Source of the DNA: Candidatus Pelagibacter sp.
GTDB taxonomy: Bacteria; Pseudomonadota; Alphaproteobacteria; Pelagibacterales; Pelagibacteraceae
Length of the DNA: 52,500 nucleotides
Direction: 5' to 3'
Assembly (NCBI GenBank): GCA_028139285.1
Contig: JAOINI010000006.1
Location: forward strand, 1 to 52,500
Shown here: positions 34,934 to 44,305 of the stretch, piece after piece
Numbering within the stretch: position 1 is the first letter of the stretch
How the letters are laid out: each line of letters starts with the position of its first letter
Notes under the pieces: model-generated
The model's database searches: none
The model's input: the letters and a program-made list of their open reading frames with translations, nothing else
Told to the model about the DNA's origin: nothing
Translations under genes and position numbers: made by a program

Positions 34934-35941
34934 TTAAGCAAATACTTCACCCCAAGTGCCTTTTGTAGAAGCTTTAGAGTACTCGGTAGCCCTACCCTCA
35001 AAAAAGTTCATGTGCTCTACTCCGTTAAGCATTGTATCCAACCATGTTAATGGATTTTTCTTAACATCGTAAATAGGATTTAAACCTAATTGCTCTAATC
35101 TTCTATTACCAATAAATCGAATGTACTTTTTAACCTCATCAGCTGTTAAACCTTGCATTGGACCCATTTGAAAAGCAAGATCAATAAATGCATCTTCGTG
35201 ATGAACTATTGTTTTGCATGCTTCGTAGATTTCATTTTTTAATTTATCATTCCAAATTTGTGGTTCTTCTTTAATGAAATCTCTAAAGAGTCTAATCATA
35301 GAATTACAGTGCAAAGTTTCATCTCTTACTGACCAAGTTACTATTTGACCCATACCTTTCATTTTATTAAATCTAGGAAAGTTTAATAAAATCGCAAAAC
35401 TTGCAAATAATTGTAAACCTTCTGTAAAAGCAGAAAATACAGCCATCGTCATTGCAATGTTATGTTTTGACTTAACATCAAAGCCTTGCATGTAGTCGTA
35501 TTTATCTTTCATTTCTTTATACTGTAAGAATGCTGAATACTCTGTCTCTGGCATTCCGATAGTATCTAATAAATGAGAGTATGCAGCGATATGAACAGTT
35601 TCCATTGCAGCAAAAGCAGTCATCATCATTAAAACTTCTGTTGGTTTAAATACAGTTGTGTAATGTCTTAGATAGCAGTTATTTACCTCAACATCAGCTT
35701 GTGTAAAGAATCTAAATATATGAGTTAAAAGATTTTTTTCTTCAACAGATAAATTTTTCTGCCAGTCTCTTACATCGTCTCCAAGAGGTACTTCTTCTGG
35801 TAACCAGTGAATTCTTTGTTGAGTTAACCAAGCGTCATAACACCATGGATATCTAAATGGCTTGTAAACTGGATTTTCTACTAATAAGCCCATTTTATTA
35901 GGCTGAATTATTGTTGGTTTAGTTTTTTCTGCTACTGACAT
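34934..35941 (-). CDS. nrdB: ribonucleotide reductase class I, beta subunit
   Basis: The radical-generating subunit, 335 residues from the ATG at 35941. Di-iron ligands are Asp83, Glu114 and His117, with further Glu and His in EGLQLF and RDETLHCNSM. The radical tyrosine is Tyr121 in ETVHIAAYSHLL, aligned with Tyr122 of E. coli NrdB, so this is a tyrosyl-radical type. There is no ATP-cone domain. The start lies within the last codons of nrdA (10-base overlap); an in-frame GTG at 35950 is less likely. Confidence 0.95.
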   Translation of the reverse strand: MSVAEKTKPTIIQPNKMGLLVENPVYKPFRYPWCYDAWLTQQRIHWLPEEVPLGDDVRDWQKNLSVEEKNLLTHIFRFFTQADVEVNNCYLRHYTTVFKPTEVLMMMTAFAAMETVHIAAYSHLLDTIGMPETEYSAFLQYKEMKDKYDYMQGFDVKSKHNIAMTMAVFSAFTEGLQLFASFAILLNFPRFNKMKGMGQIVTWSVRDETLHCNSMIRLFRDFIKEEPQIWNDKLKNEIYEACKTIVHHEDAFIDLAFQMGPMQGLTADEVKKYIRFIGNRRLEQLGLNPIYDVKKNPLTWLDTMLNGVEHMNFFEGRATEYSKASTKGTWGEVFA

Positions 35942-37881
35942 GATAAACACTCCTCATAGTTATTGGTTTCATTATTTGATTCTTGTTTTCCAGAGTAAAC
36001 ATTTTTTGTCACATCTGTTGAAGATCCGTTGTTTACATTTTCAGCTCTCTGGATTGATTTGGATCTACAGTAATAAAGGCTTTTCAAACCTTTTTTCCAT
36101 GCTTGAAAATGAATATCGTGAAGTGCTTTCTTATGTATATCTGCTGGAACAAAGATATTTACTGATTGCGCTTGTGATATGTGCGGAGTTCTATCTGCAC
36201 CAAGTTCAACGATCCATCTTTGATCGATTTCAAAAGCAGTTTTAAATGTATCTTTTTCATTTGCAGTTAAAAAGTTTAAGTGTGATACAGATCCTTGATT
36301 GGTTGTTATTGTTGACCAAACTTCGTCGGTATCTTTGTTATATTTCTGCAGTATCTTTTTAAGGTATTTATTTCTTACGTTAAAAGAGCCTGAAAGCGTT
36401 TTATGTGTATAGCTATTAGCAGCAATAGGTTCTATCCCCGGAGAAGACCCACCACAAATGATTGATATAGAAGCTGTTGGAGCTATTGCAGTTTTATTTG
36501 AAAATCTCTCCTTCATTCCATACTCTGCTGCATCTGGGCATGCTCCTCTTTCGTCAGCTAAAGTCTTAGATGCTTCATCAACTTTTTCTTGAATGTTTTG
36601 GAAAATCTTTTTATTCCAAACTTTACTCATCACAGATCCAAAAGGAATATTTTTTTGTTGAAAATATGAGTGTAGTCCCATGACTCCTAAACCAACACTT
36701 CTTTCTCTCATTGCCGAGTATTTTGCATGAGCAAATTCATCCGGCGCTCTATTTATAAAATCTGTCATTACATTATCTAAAAATCTCATAACATCTTCAA
36801 CAAATTGCGGATCATCTTTCCACTGATCGTAGGTGTCTAAGTTTAATGATGATAAACAACAAACTGCTGTTCTTTGATTTCCTTCATTGTCTACTCCAGT
36901 TGGTAATGTAATTTCACTACAAAGGTTAGAGGTTTTAACTTTTAATCCTGCAAGTTTATGATGTTGTGGAATTTGTCTATTAACTGTATCAATGTAAACG
37001 ATGTAAGGCTCGCCTGTTTCAATTCTCGCAGTCAATAATCTTATCCATAAATTTCTTGCTGGAATAGTTTGTTGAACTGATCCATCGTATGGACTTCTAA
37101 GTGCCCATTGACCACCTGTTTCTACTGCTCTCATGAATTCATCAGTAACCAAAACTCCGTGATGTAAATTTAAAGATCTTCTATTAACATCTCCACCTGT
37201 TGGTCTTCTCATTTCAATAAATTCCTCAATTTCAGGATGATCAATCTGCAAATAACATGCTGCTGATCCTCTTCTTAAAGAGCCTTGGCTTATTGCTAAA
37301 GTTAAAGAATCCATAACTTTGATAAAAGGAATAATTCCTGAAGTCTTTCCAACTTTTCCAATTTTTTCTCCAATAGATCTAAGATTTCCCCAGTAACTTC
37401 CTATTCCTCCACCTCTAGCTGCAAGCCAAACATTTTCTTCCCAAAGATTTGTTATGCCCTCAAGACTATCACTTGCCTCATTCAAAAAGCAGGAAATTGG
37501 TAAGCCTCTTTCAGTACCACCGTTGGATAAAACAGGTGTGGCTGGCATAAACCAAAGATTACTAATATAATTATAAATTCTTTGTGCGTGTAAATTATCA
37601 TCAGCATATACACTCGCTACTCTAGCAAAGAGATCTTGAAAACTTTCGCTTTGACCTAAATACCTATCAGTTAGAGTTGCTTTTCCGAAATCGGTTAGAT
37701 TTTGATCTTTAGAACGATCAATTTTAATTGTTATACCTTTCTCATTTTGAAATAATTCCGTTTCTCCTGATAGAGAGAACAAATCTGGTTTTTTTGGTCC
37801 GTTGTTTTTTAGACCGTTTTGGTTTTTTTGGCTTATTGAGCCGACAGCTTTCTCTATTGCCAATGATACTGTTTTATTCAT
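35932..37881 (-). CDS. nrdA: ribonucleotide reductase class I, alpha subunit
   Basis: The catalytic subunit, 649 residues, converting ribonucleotides to deoxyribonucleotides. Active-site elements are present: the cysteine in LPISCFLN, the Asn-x-Cys-x-Glu motif in SNLCSEITLPTG, the partner cysteine in TAVCCLSSLNL, the tyrosine pair in SLYYCRSKS, and the C-terminal thiol shuttle CLSCQ. It is over 100 residues shorter than E. coli NrdA, and no ATP-cone is visible at the N-terminus, so the standard dATP off-switch appears to be missing. Two NrdR-like boxes precede it. Confidence 0.94.
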   Translation of the reverse strand: MNKTVSLAIEKAVGSISQKNQNGLKNNGPKKPDLFSLSGETELFQNEKGITIKIDRSKDQNLTDFGKATLTDRYLGQSESFQDLFARVASVYADDNLHAQRIYNYISNLWFMPATPVLSNGGTERGLPISCFLNEASDSLEGITNLWEENVWLAARGGGIGSYWGNLRSIGEKIGKVGKTSGIIPFIKVMDSLTLAISQGSLRRGSAACYLQIDHPEIEEFIEMRRPTGGDVNRRSLNLHHGVLVTDEFMRAVETGGQWALRSPYDGSVQQTIPARNLWIRLLTARIETGEPYIVYIDTVNRQIPQHHKLAGLKVKTSNLCSEITLPTGVDNEGNQRTAVCCLSSLNLDTYDQWKDDPQFVEDVMRFLDNVMTDFINRAPDEFAHAKYSAMRERSVGLGVMGLHSYFQQKNIPFGSVMSKVWNKKIFQNIQEKVDEASKTLADERGACPDAAEYGMKERFSNKTAIAPTASISIICGGSSPGIEPIAANSYTHKTLSGSFNVRNKYLKKILQKYNKDTDEVWSTITTNQGSVSHLNFLTANEKDTFKTAFEIDQRWIVELGADRTPHISQAQSVNIFVPADIHKKALHDIHFQAWKKGLKSLYYCRSKSIQRAENVNNGSSTDVTKNVYSGKQESNNETNNYEECLSCQ

Positions 37882-37914
37882 ATTTTCCTTATTTTAGTCG
37901 ATTTGTTAACAAAA

Positions 37915-37930
37915 CAACTATATGTTGTGT
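37915..37930. promoter_or_regulatory. nrdA: NrdR-like box, proximal
   Basis: CAACTATATGTTGTGT agrees with the NrdR consensus (ACACTATATATAGTGT type) at 12 of 16 positions by eye. It is 34 bases upstream of the nrdA ATG. Confidence 0.55.
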
Positions 37931-37945
37931 TACAGATATGTTAAT

Positions 37946-37961
37946 ATACTATATAACACTG
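37946..37961. promoter_or_regulatory. nrdA: NrdR-like box, distal
   Basis: ATACTATATAACACTG keeps the first half of the NrdR consensus well (9 of its first 10 positions) and degenerates in the second. It starts exactly 31 bases from the proximal box, the three-turn spacing usual for paired NrdR sites, which is the main support. Confidence 0.5.
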
Positions 37962-38066
37962 AAATCAATAGAACATTATAAGAACATTTAATTAATTTTG
38001 CAAGTGGAAAGTTTTGTTAATAAACATTTTATAACAAATGCCTATATTCTTTAGTACTTATAACTA

Positions 38067-39509
38067 ATGAAAATCAACCCGAACGGTTTTAGAGAATACG
38101 ATGCAAGATGGATCTTTGAAAAAGATATCGATATCGAGGGAATCGCTAATTTAGGGAAAGGGCTAGGAACTCAAGTTATCAAACATACTAAAAAGGATAA
38201 CCCTCGAATAATAGTCGGACATGATTATAGATCTTACAGTGAGAAAATTAAAAATGCTCTTGTAGATGGTTTGATATCAACTGGATGCCATATTGAAGAT
38301 GTGGGTTTATCTTTGTCTCCAATGGTTTATTTTGCACAATTTAATTTAAATTCAGATGCTATTGCCATGGTCACCGCTAGTCATAATGAAAATGGATGGA
38401 CTGGCGTAAAAATGGGTATTAAAAAAGGTTTAACACATGCGCCTGACGAAATGTCTGAGCTAAAAGATTTAACATTAAAAAATGAATTCAAAAAAGGTAA
38501 AGGTAATTTAAAAATAATCGAAAATTTTAAAAAAATCTACATCCAGAATTTAATAAATAAAAATAAGATAAATAAAAAAATAAAAGCAGTTGTTGCTTGT
38601 GGTAATGGAACTGCTGGAGTATTTGCTCCAGAAATTTTAAGAGGTATTGGTTGTGAAGTAATAGAGTTGGATTGTGAATTAGACTGGTCTTTCCCAAAGT
38701 ATAATCCTAATCCAGAGGATTTGAAAATGCTTCATGCCATAGCAGAAGCTGTTAGAAAAAATAATGCTGACATAGGTTTCGGCTTCGATGGGGATGGAGA
38801 TAGATGTGGAGTTATCGACGAGAAAGGAAAAGAAATATTTTCTGATAAGATAGGTCTGCTTATAGCTAGAAATCTTTCTAACAAACATAAAAACTCTAAA
38901 TTTGTTGTAGATGTGAAGTCAACTGGATTATTTAAAAGTGATGTCATTTTAAATAAAAATGGTTGTGAAACTATTTATTGGAAGACAGGTCACTCTCATA
39001 TCAAAAGAAAAGTTAATGTTGAAAAAGCACTCGCTGGCTTTGAGAAAAGTGGACACTTTTTCTTTAATCAACCTTTAGGTTTTGGTTATGATGATGGGAT
39101 TAATTCTGCAATACAAGTTTGCCATCTTTTGATAGATCAAAATAAAAAAATAAGTCAAATTTTAAAAGATCTACCAATTACGTATCAGACACCAACTATG
39201 GCACCATACTGTAAAGACGAAGAAAAATACAAAGTTGTCGATGAAGTAGTTCAAACAATACAAAAACTAAAAGATAAAGGTATTAAAATTGATAATCAAT
39301 CGATTGTAGAAATTCTGACAGTTAACGGAGCGAGGTTTACCTTAGAGGACGGTTCTTGGGGATTAGTACGAGCGTCATCAAATAAGCCTTCATTAGTAGT
39401 AGTAACTGAGAGCGCTCACTCAGACTCAAGGAAGAGGGAAATATTCAAATTCATTGATGAAATTTTAGAAAAGACCGGAAAAATTGGTGAGTACGACCAA
39501 AAAATTTAA
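38067..39509 (+). CDS. phosphomannomutase/phosphoglucomutase
   Basis: A 480-residue alpha-D-phosphohexomutase of the AlgC/ManB type, interconverting 1- and 6-phosphosugars for surface polysaccharide and sugar-nucleotide supply. The phosphoserine is Ser105 in TASHNENGWTGVKMG, the metal loop is GFDGDGDRCGVID, and the sugar-binding loop is EKSGHFFF followed by GYDDGI. It opens with GFREYDARWIF, the usual FREYDIRG-type start. It diverges from nrdA over 185 bases and meets the TauE gene end to end with a 4-base overlap. Confidence 0.93.
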   Translation: MKINPNGFREYDARWIFEKDIDIEGIANLGKGLGTQVIKHTKKDNPRIIVGHDYRSYSEKIKNALVDGLISTGCHIEDVGLSLSPMVYFAQFNLNSDAIAMVTASHNENGWTGVKMGIKKGLTHAPDEMSELKDLTLKNEFKKGKGNLKIIENFKKIYIQNLINKNKINKKIKAVVACGNGTAGVFAPEILRGIGCEVIELDCELDWSFPKYNPNPEDLKMLHAIAEAVRKNNADIGFGFDGDGDRCGVIDEKGKEIFSDKIGLLIARNLSNKHKNSKFVVDVKSTGLFKSDVILNKNGCETIYWKTGHSHIKRKVNVEKALAGFEKSGHFFFNQPLGFGYDDGINSAIQVCHLLIDQNKKISQILKDLPITYQTPTMAPYCKDEEKYKVVDEVVQTIQKLKDKGIKIDNQSIVEILTVNGARFTLEDGSWGLVRASSNKPSLVVVTESAHSDSRKREIFKFIDEILEKTGKIGEYDQKI

Positions 39510-40336
39510 AGCGTAAAATATTCAAACAAGAATCTTGATCCAACGAAAACTAAAAATATACCAAAATATTTAGTAAGTTTTCTTTTATCTAATCTATGAC
39601 TTGTTTGTGCACCTATTCTAGCCATAAAAGCTGTTATGGGAAAAAAAATTAAAAAAACAGGGATATTTAAAAAACCAATACTTAAAGGAACGTTTGCATC
39701 TAATAAATGACCTGAAAGCAAAAATCCCATGGCACCAAATAAAGCAATTACAAATCCAATAGCTGCAGCACTACCTATAGCTTTATTAATAGGATAACCA
39801 AAATATTTTAAGATAGGTACATTCATTACTGCGCCTCCTATTCCCATTGGTGCAGAAACAAATCCACTCACTATGCCAGCTAGAGTTTTTGCTAATAATC
39901 CAATTTTAATATCTAAATTTTCACCTTTTTCTTTTAAGAATAATAAATAAAAAGCTAATCCGTAAACAACAATAGTAAAATATAAAATTAAAGGTTTAGT
40001 GCTTAAATTTGCAGCCAAGATTGTTCCTAAAATTACACCAGTTACAACAGAAAGACCAAACCCTCTAACAACTTTAAAATCAACGGCTTTATGCTGGTGA
40101 TGGGTTAAAACTGATACAATAGAAGTTGGTATGATTATGCCAAATGAAGTGCCCACTGATAAATGCATTACATAAGAAGGGTCAATCCCTGCTCTTGTAA
40201 AAATATAGAATAAAATTGGAACTGTTATAAGCCCTCCACCAATCCCAAAAAGACCTGCAGCAAAACCTGCCGGAATGGCAGTAATGATCATGACAAATAT
40301 TAAATAAATTATTTCAGATTGTGAAAGTATTAACAA
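39506..40336 (-). CDS. TauE/SafE family membrane transporter
   Basis: A 276-residue integral membrane protein with about eight hydrophobic segments and two internal repeats of the TauE/SafE type: AAGLFGIGGGLITVPILFY in the first half and VSAPMGIGGAVMNVPIL in the second. Members export sulfite, sulfoacetate or related organosulfur anions, and some import such compounds. The substrate is unknown. It follows dusA by two bases on the same strand. Confidence 0.88.
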   Translation of the reverse strand: MLILSQSEIIYLIFVMIITAIPAGFAAGLFGIGGGLITVPILFYIFTRAGIDPSYVMHLSVGTSFGIIIPTSIVSVLTHHQHKAVDFKVVRGFGLSVVTGVILGTILAANLSTKPLILYFTIVVYGLAFYLLFLKEKGENLDIKIGLLAKTLAGIVSGFVSAPMGIGGAVMNVPILKYFGYPINKAIGSAAAIGFVIALFGAMGFLLSGHLLDANVPLSIGFLNIPVFLIFFPITAFMARIGAQTSHRLDKRKLTKYFGIFLVFVGSRFLFEYFTL

Positions 40337-40338
40337 AG

Positions 40339-41322
40339 TTATCTTTCCAGAGATACAATTTTTGTCTTTTTAATTTGATCCATTAAGTGATTAACTTTTT
40401 TAAGATCTGCATCTCTTATGCACATATTTTTAGAAAGATATTGCTTCCATACTCTTGAACCATTCTGTCCATGAAATAGGCCTACAGTATGTCTCATAAT
40501 ATGATTCAATTGAACTCCTTTTGCAGTTTCTTCTTGAATGTATGGGATTAACTTTTCCATTACCTCAGATCTTGTAGGAATATTATTATTGCCAAATACT
40601 TCCCTCTCTATCTCTGCTAAGAAGTAAGGAGAATGATAAATTGCTCTACCTATCATTACTCCATCAACTATCTTGAAGTGATTTTTAATATCTTCTAATG
40701 TTTTAATTCCACCATTAATGATAATTTCATCATTTTTGAAAAAATCTTTAAGTTTGTAAACAAAGTCATATTTTAAAGGGGGAATATTTAAATTTTCTTT
40801 TGGAGTTAATTTTTTCAGAAGAGCTTTCCTTGCATGAATAATAAATTTTTGTGAACCAGCATCTTTTGTTGTTTGAATGAATGATTTTAAAAATTCAAAA
40901 TCTTCAACATCATTATAACCAATTCTTGTTTTTATAGTAATTGGTAATTTAGTTGCTTTAGCCATTGACTCAATACATTTTGCTACTAATTTAGGTTCTT
41001 GCATAAGGCAAGCACCGAATTTATTTTTTTGAACTTTTTTACTAGGGCAACCTAAATTTAAATTTATTTCTTTGTAACCATATTGTTCAGATATTTTACA
41101 GGCTTCAGCAAGTTCTGACTCCTTTGAACCACCAACTTGTAAAGTAACTGGATTTTGAATTTTTTTGAATGATAGAAGTTTTTTTCTATCACCTCTGATG
41201 ATTGCATTTGCTACAATCATCTCCGTATATAAATGAACGTTTTTACTTATAAGACTTAAAAAATAAATCTCGTGCTTATCAGTGCAATCCATCATAGGCG
41301 CAACTGAAACAGTTTTTTTCAT
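40339..41322 (-). CDS. dusA: tRNA-dihydrouridine synthase A
   Basis: An FMN-dependent reductase making dihydrouridine in the tRNA D-loop. The 327-residue protein opens VSVAPMMDCTDKHEIYFLSL, contains the Dus signature NLNLGCPSKKVQKNKFGACLM with the active-site cysteine, and has TIKTRIGYN and the FMN phosphate-binding GVMIGRAIYHSPY. The CTD-H and GACLM forms favour DusA over DusB and DusC. It lies 6 bases downstream of rpoZ. Confidence 0.93.
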   Translation of the reverse strand: MKKTVSVAPMMDCTDKHEIYFLSLISKNVHLYTEMIVANAIIRGDRKKLLSFKKIQNPVTLQVGGSKESELAEACKISEQYGYKEINLNLGCPSKKVQKNKFGACLMQEPKLVAKCIESMAKATKLPITIKTRIGYNDVEDFEFLKSFIQTTKDAGSQKFIIHARKALLKKLTPKENLNIPPLKYDFVYKLKDFFKNDEIIINGGIKTLEDIKNHFKIVDGVMIGRAIYHSPYFLAEIEREVFGNNNIPTRSEVMEKLIPYIQEETAKGVQLNHIMRHTVGLFHGQNGSRVWKQYLSKNMCIRDADLKKVNHLMDQIKKTKIVSLER

Positions 41323-41328
41323 GATATG

Positions 41329-41823
41329 CTATGATTTGTTATCTTCTTCTTTAGCCTCTTCACTTAATTCTAGAGGCTCTTCTTCTTTATCTAAATTTTC
41401 TTCTTTTATTTCTGGTTGCTCTGCTTTTAGTTCTGATAATGCTTCATCTGCTAAGCTTGGTTTTTTAACTTCTGGAATTCTTCTCGTTCTTTTTGAAGGT
41501 AATATTGCAACACCGCTTTTAGATACTTGACCTTTGTATAAATTCTCAAAATCATCATTGGTTTCCTCTTCAATTTCCTCTTGCTCCTCTGATTCGTCAG
41601 GTTCTTTTCTTAATCTTTTTATGGCACTAGCTTCAACCTCAGTAATATCAATCTTTCCATCACCAATTTCTCTTAACGATATGATTGTTCGTTTATCATT
41701 ATCTTCCTCAACTAGCATTGGTGCTCCAGCATTCAGTTGAACAGTTCTTTCTTTTGCTAATAGCACTAGATCGTATTGGTTATCAACTTTTTCTAAACAA
41801 TCTTCTACAGTAATTCTTGCCAT
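41329..41823 (-). CDS. rpoZ: DNA-directed RNA polymerase omega subunit with long acidic tail
   Basis: Omega assists folding and assembly of the beta' subunit. From the ATG at 41823 it has 164 residues. The first 70 or so (MARITVEDCLEKVDNQYDLVLLAKERTVQL, then VEASAIKRLRKEP) are standard omega. The remaining 90 form a glutamate-rich, probably disordered tail, with a basic island SKRTRRIPEVKK in its middle. Omega is usually 70-135 residues, so this is at the long end. A TTG at 41853 would add ten residues before the canonical start and is rejected. Confidence 0.92.
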   Translation of the reverse strand: MARITVEDCLEKVDNQYDLVLLAKERTVQLNAGAPMLVEEDNDKRTIISLREIGDGKIDITEVEASAIKRLRKEPDESEEQEEIEEETNDDFENLYKGQVSKSGVAILPSKRTRRIPEVKKPSLADEALSELKAEQPEIKEENLDKEEEPLELSEEAKEEDNKS

Positions 41824-41861
41824 GATGGAGAGTGTATATTGAAATAATCTCAATAAATCAA

Positions 41862-43076
41862 TTATTTTTTGAGCATGACAGGTTCTAATTTGCTTCTAAT
41901 TGAAACTAAAAGAGCTAGTGAAACAATAATATAAATACCGGCAATTAATGCAATATTTTCAATATCATATCTTCTATCAATTAATGCTCCAAAAACTGCA
42001 GTGCCAAAAGCAGTTGAAAAAACCATTAGTGCAGTTGTTAAGGCTTTAATTGAACCAATATATTTTACTCCATAAATTTCAGCCCAAGTTGAAGAGCCTA
42101 AGACGTTAGCTAGTCCATTGGATACGCCTATTAAACCTAGAAAAATAAATGCAGAAATTTCTTGTTCATAATAAAACAAAACTAGCATTGCAAAAAGTAA
42201 AGGAATATTCATTAATGGAATTAATTTTCTACTTGTAAATTTATCAACTAAGAAACCAGAAAAAAATAAAGTTATAATTGAGGTAATCGAATAAACCATA
42301 AAAGCTTTTGGAATTGTATAAATGCTCCACATTTTAGATTCTGTGATAAAAGATTGGTAAACAAATACACCAGTAGCTACCCAAGGCATTGCAAGCATAT
42401 TTAGTGAAACTATATAAAATCTAAAGTCTTTAATAACTTCTACCCTTCGCCAACTTTTAATTTTTAAATTTATTTTTGGATTTTGATCTTTTTCTCTAGA
42501 CTCAAGTTTTACACTTCTAATGGTATTAAGTATTACAATTGGTAGAAATAAGATAATTATTATTGCGATACCCTGCCAAACAGTTCTCCAAGAGTAAATT
42601 ACAAAAAAATAAGTAACAAAAACTGGCAAAATAAATTCTGCTGAGGACAAACCAAACCAAATTGTGCTTAAAGCCTTGCCTCGTGATTTTTCAAAAAATC
42701 TTGAAATAGTAGTTGTAGAGGTATGACTCATTAAGCCTTGGCCAGAAAATCTCATCAAAAAAATACCAATAGCTAAAAGGAAGATGCTATTTATAAAAGA
42801 AAAAAAAAGTGATGACAAAAATAATAATATTATTACAAAAAATGAGTAATAAAAAATTTGATACTCATCAATTTTTTTTCCCACCCAAATTAATAGAACG
42901 CTAGAAAAAATTGTTGCCATTGCATAAATATTTCCAAATTGTCCGTGGGTTATACCTAGCTCATTTCTAATTGGTGCGTTAAACAAACCTAAAAAAAAGC
43001 TCTGTCCAAAACTTGAAAAAAATGTAAAGATAAATCCAAATATAATAATTTTTTTATTAATTGAAATTTTAATCAT
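41862..43076 (-). CDS. major facilitator superfamily transporter
   Basis: A 404-residue permease with about twelve hydrophobic segments. FGQSFFLGLFNAPIRNELGITHGQFGNIYA near the N-terminus and LLAIGIFLMRFSGQGLMSHTSTTTISRFFEKSRGKALS fit the MFS fold, the latter being the loop between helices 4 and 6 with its conserved basic motif. Substrate and direction are unknown. It is divergent from the CoA-transferase gene across 81 bases. Confidence 0.85.
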   Translation of the reverse strand: MIKISINKKIIIFGFIFTFFSSFGQSFFLGLFNAPIRNELGITHGQFGNIYAMATIFSSVLLIWVGKKIDEYQIFYYSFFVIILLFLSSLFFSFINSIFLLAIGIFLMRFSGQGLMSHTSTTTISRFFEKSRGKALSTIWFGLSSAEFILPVFVTYFFVIYSWRTVWQGIAIIIILFLPIVILNTIRSVKLESREKDQNPKINLKIKSWRRVEVIKDFRFYIVSLNMLAMPWVATGVFVYQSFITESKMWSIYTIPKAFMVYSITSIITLFFSGFLVDKFTSRKLIPLMNIPLLFAMLVLFYYEQEISAFIFLGLIGVSNGLANVLGSSTWAEIYGVKYIGSIKALTTALMVFSTAFGTAVFGALIDRRYDIENIALIAGIYIIVSLALLVSIRSKLEPVMLKK

Positions 43077-43157
43077 TAATAATTTAAGTAAACTTTATTT
43101 TAAAATAATGAATTATCTTAAGCATAAATATAGATCAATTTAATTTTAAATTTTATT

Positions 43158-44303
43158 ATGGATGGTCCACTTAAAAATATACTTGTTCTTGATTTAACTA
43201 GGGTTTTAGTAGGTCCATATTGCACAATGATATTATCAGATTTAGGTGCAAGGGTAATCAAAGTAGAGTCTCCTAATGGTGGAGATGACTCTAGAAAGTT
43301 TGGACCTTTTATAAAAGAAAATTCTGCATATTTCATGTCTCTTAATAGAGGAAAAGAAAGTATCGCCTTAAACTTAAAAAACTCAGAGGATAAGCAAATA
43401 TTTTTGAATATTCTTAATAAAACAGATGTTCTGGTTGAAAATTTTAAACCAGGAACGTTAGAAAAATGGGGTTTGGGTTGGAAGGATTTATGTAGCAAGT
43501 TTCCAAAACTGATTTATGCATCCGCATCAGGATTTGGGCAAACAGGACCACTTAAAGAATTACCAGCTTACGATATGGTTGTTCAAGGAATGGGCGGGTT
43601 GATGAGTGTCACTGGTCATCCTCAGACTGAGCCAACAAGAGTGGGAACTTCTATAGGTGACATTACAGCTGCTTTGTTTACCACGATAGGAATAAGTTCA
43701 GCATTATATGATAGAGAAAAAACTGGAAAAGGTATGTTTATTGATGTTTCGATGTTGGATTGTCAGATAGCTATTTTAGAAAACGCTATTGCGAGGTATT
43801 TGTCAAAAAATGAAATCCCTCAACCCATGGGTTCTAGACATCCCTCTATTGCTCCATTTGAAGCATTTAAGACTAAAGATAGTTATATAATTATCGCAGC
43901 TGGTAACGATAAATTATTTGAAAAATTATGTAATGCACTCGACATGAAAGTAGAGTTTAATAATGAAAAATTTAAAACTAATGCGCTTAGATGCAAAAAT
44001 ATGGATGAATTAAAACTAATTATGGAAAAAAAATTAAAAGTTTTAAACACTAAAGAGTGGACTCAAAAATTAGAAATAGATAAAATTCCATGTGGTCCAA
44101 TTTTCAATATTAAAGATGCTGTTGAAAATCCACAAATAAAAGCTCGAAACATGATAATTAATACATTTCATAAAGTGGCAGGGGATTTTAAAGCAGCAGG
44201 AAACCCTATTAAGATGTCCAGTTACGCAGATAGTATAAAAAGGGGAGATGTACCTGATTTAGATGAGAATAGAGAAAAAATAATCAAGGAGTTTTGTAAT
44301 TAA
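43158..44303 (+). CDS. CaiB/BaiF family CoA-transferase (class III)
   Basis: A 381-residue CoA-transferase that would move CoA between carboxylic acids. LKNILVLDLTRVLVGPYCTMILSDLGARVIKVE is the family N-terminus, ENFKPGTLEKWGLGW follows, and the catalytic aspartate is in GKGMFIDVSMLDCQIAILENA (about residue 170, as in formyl-CoA transferase). The acids are unknown. The gene leads a three-gene plus-strand run with a beta-hydroxyacid dehydrogenase two bases downstream, suggesting a short organic-acid pathway. Confidence 0.9.
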   Translation: MDGPLKNILVLDLTRVLVGPYCTMILSDLGARVIKVESPNGGDDSRKFGPFIKENSAYFMSLNRGKESIALNLKNSEDKQIFLNILNKTDVLVENFKPGTLEKWGLGWKDLCSKFPKLIYASASGFGQTGPLKELPAYDMVVQGMGGLMSVTGHPQTEPTRVGTSIGDITAALFTTIGISSALYDREKTGKGMFIDVSMLDCQIAILENAIARYLSKNEIPQPMGSRHPSIAPFEAFKTKDSYIIIAAGNDKLFEKLCNALDMKVEFNNEKFKTNALRCKNMDELKLIMEKKLKVLNTKEWTQKLEIDKIPCGPIFNIKDAVENPQIKARNMIINTFHKVAGDFKAAGNPIKMSSYADSIKRGDVPDLDENREKIIKEFCN

Positions 44304-44305
44304 TT

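Noticed and set aside
37982..38066. Small RNA gene in the longest intergenic gap
   Set aside because: Only A+T-rich sequence with short inverted heptamers is present; no stable stem followed by a T-run is visible.
43118..43498. 126-codon minus-strand frame
   Set aside because: It is antisense to the start of the CoA-transferase gene.
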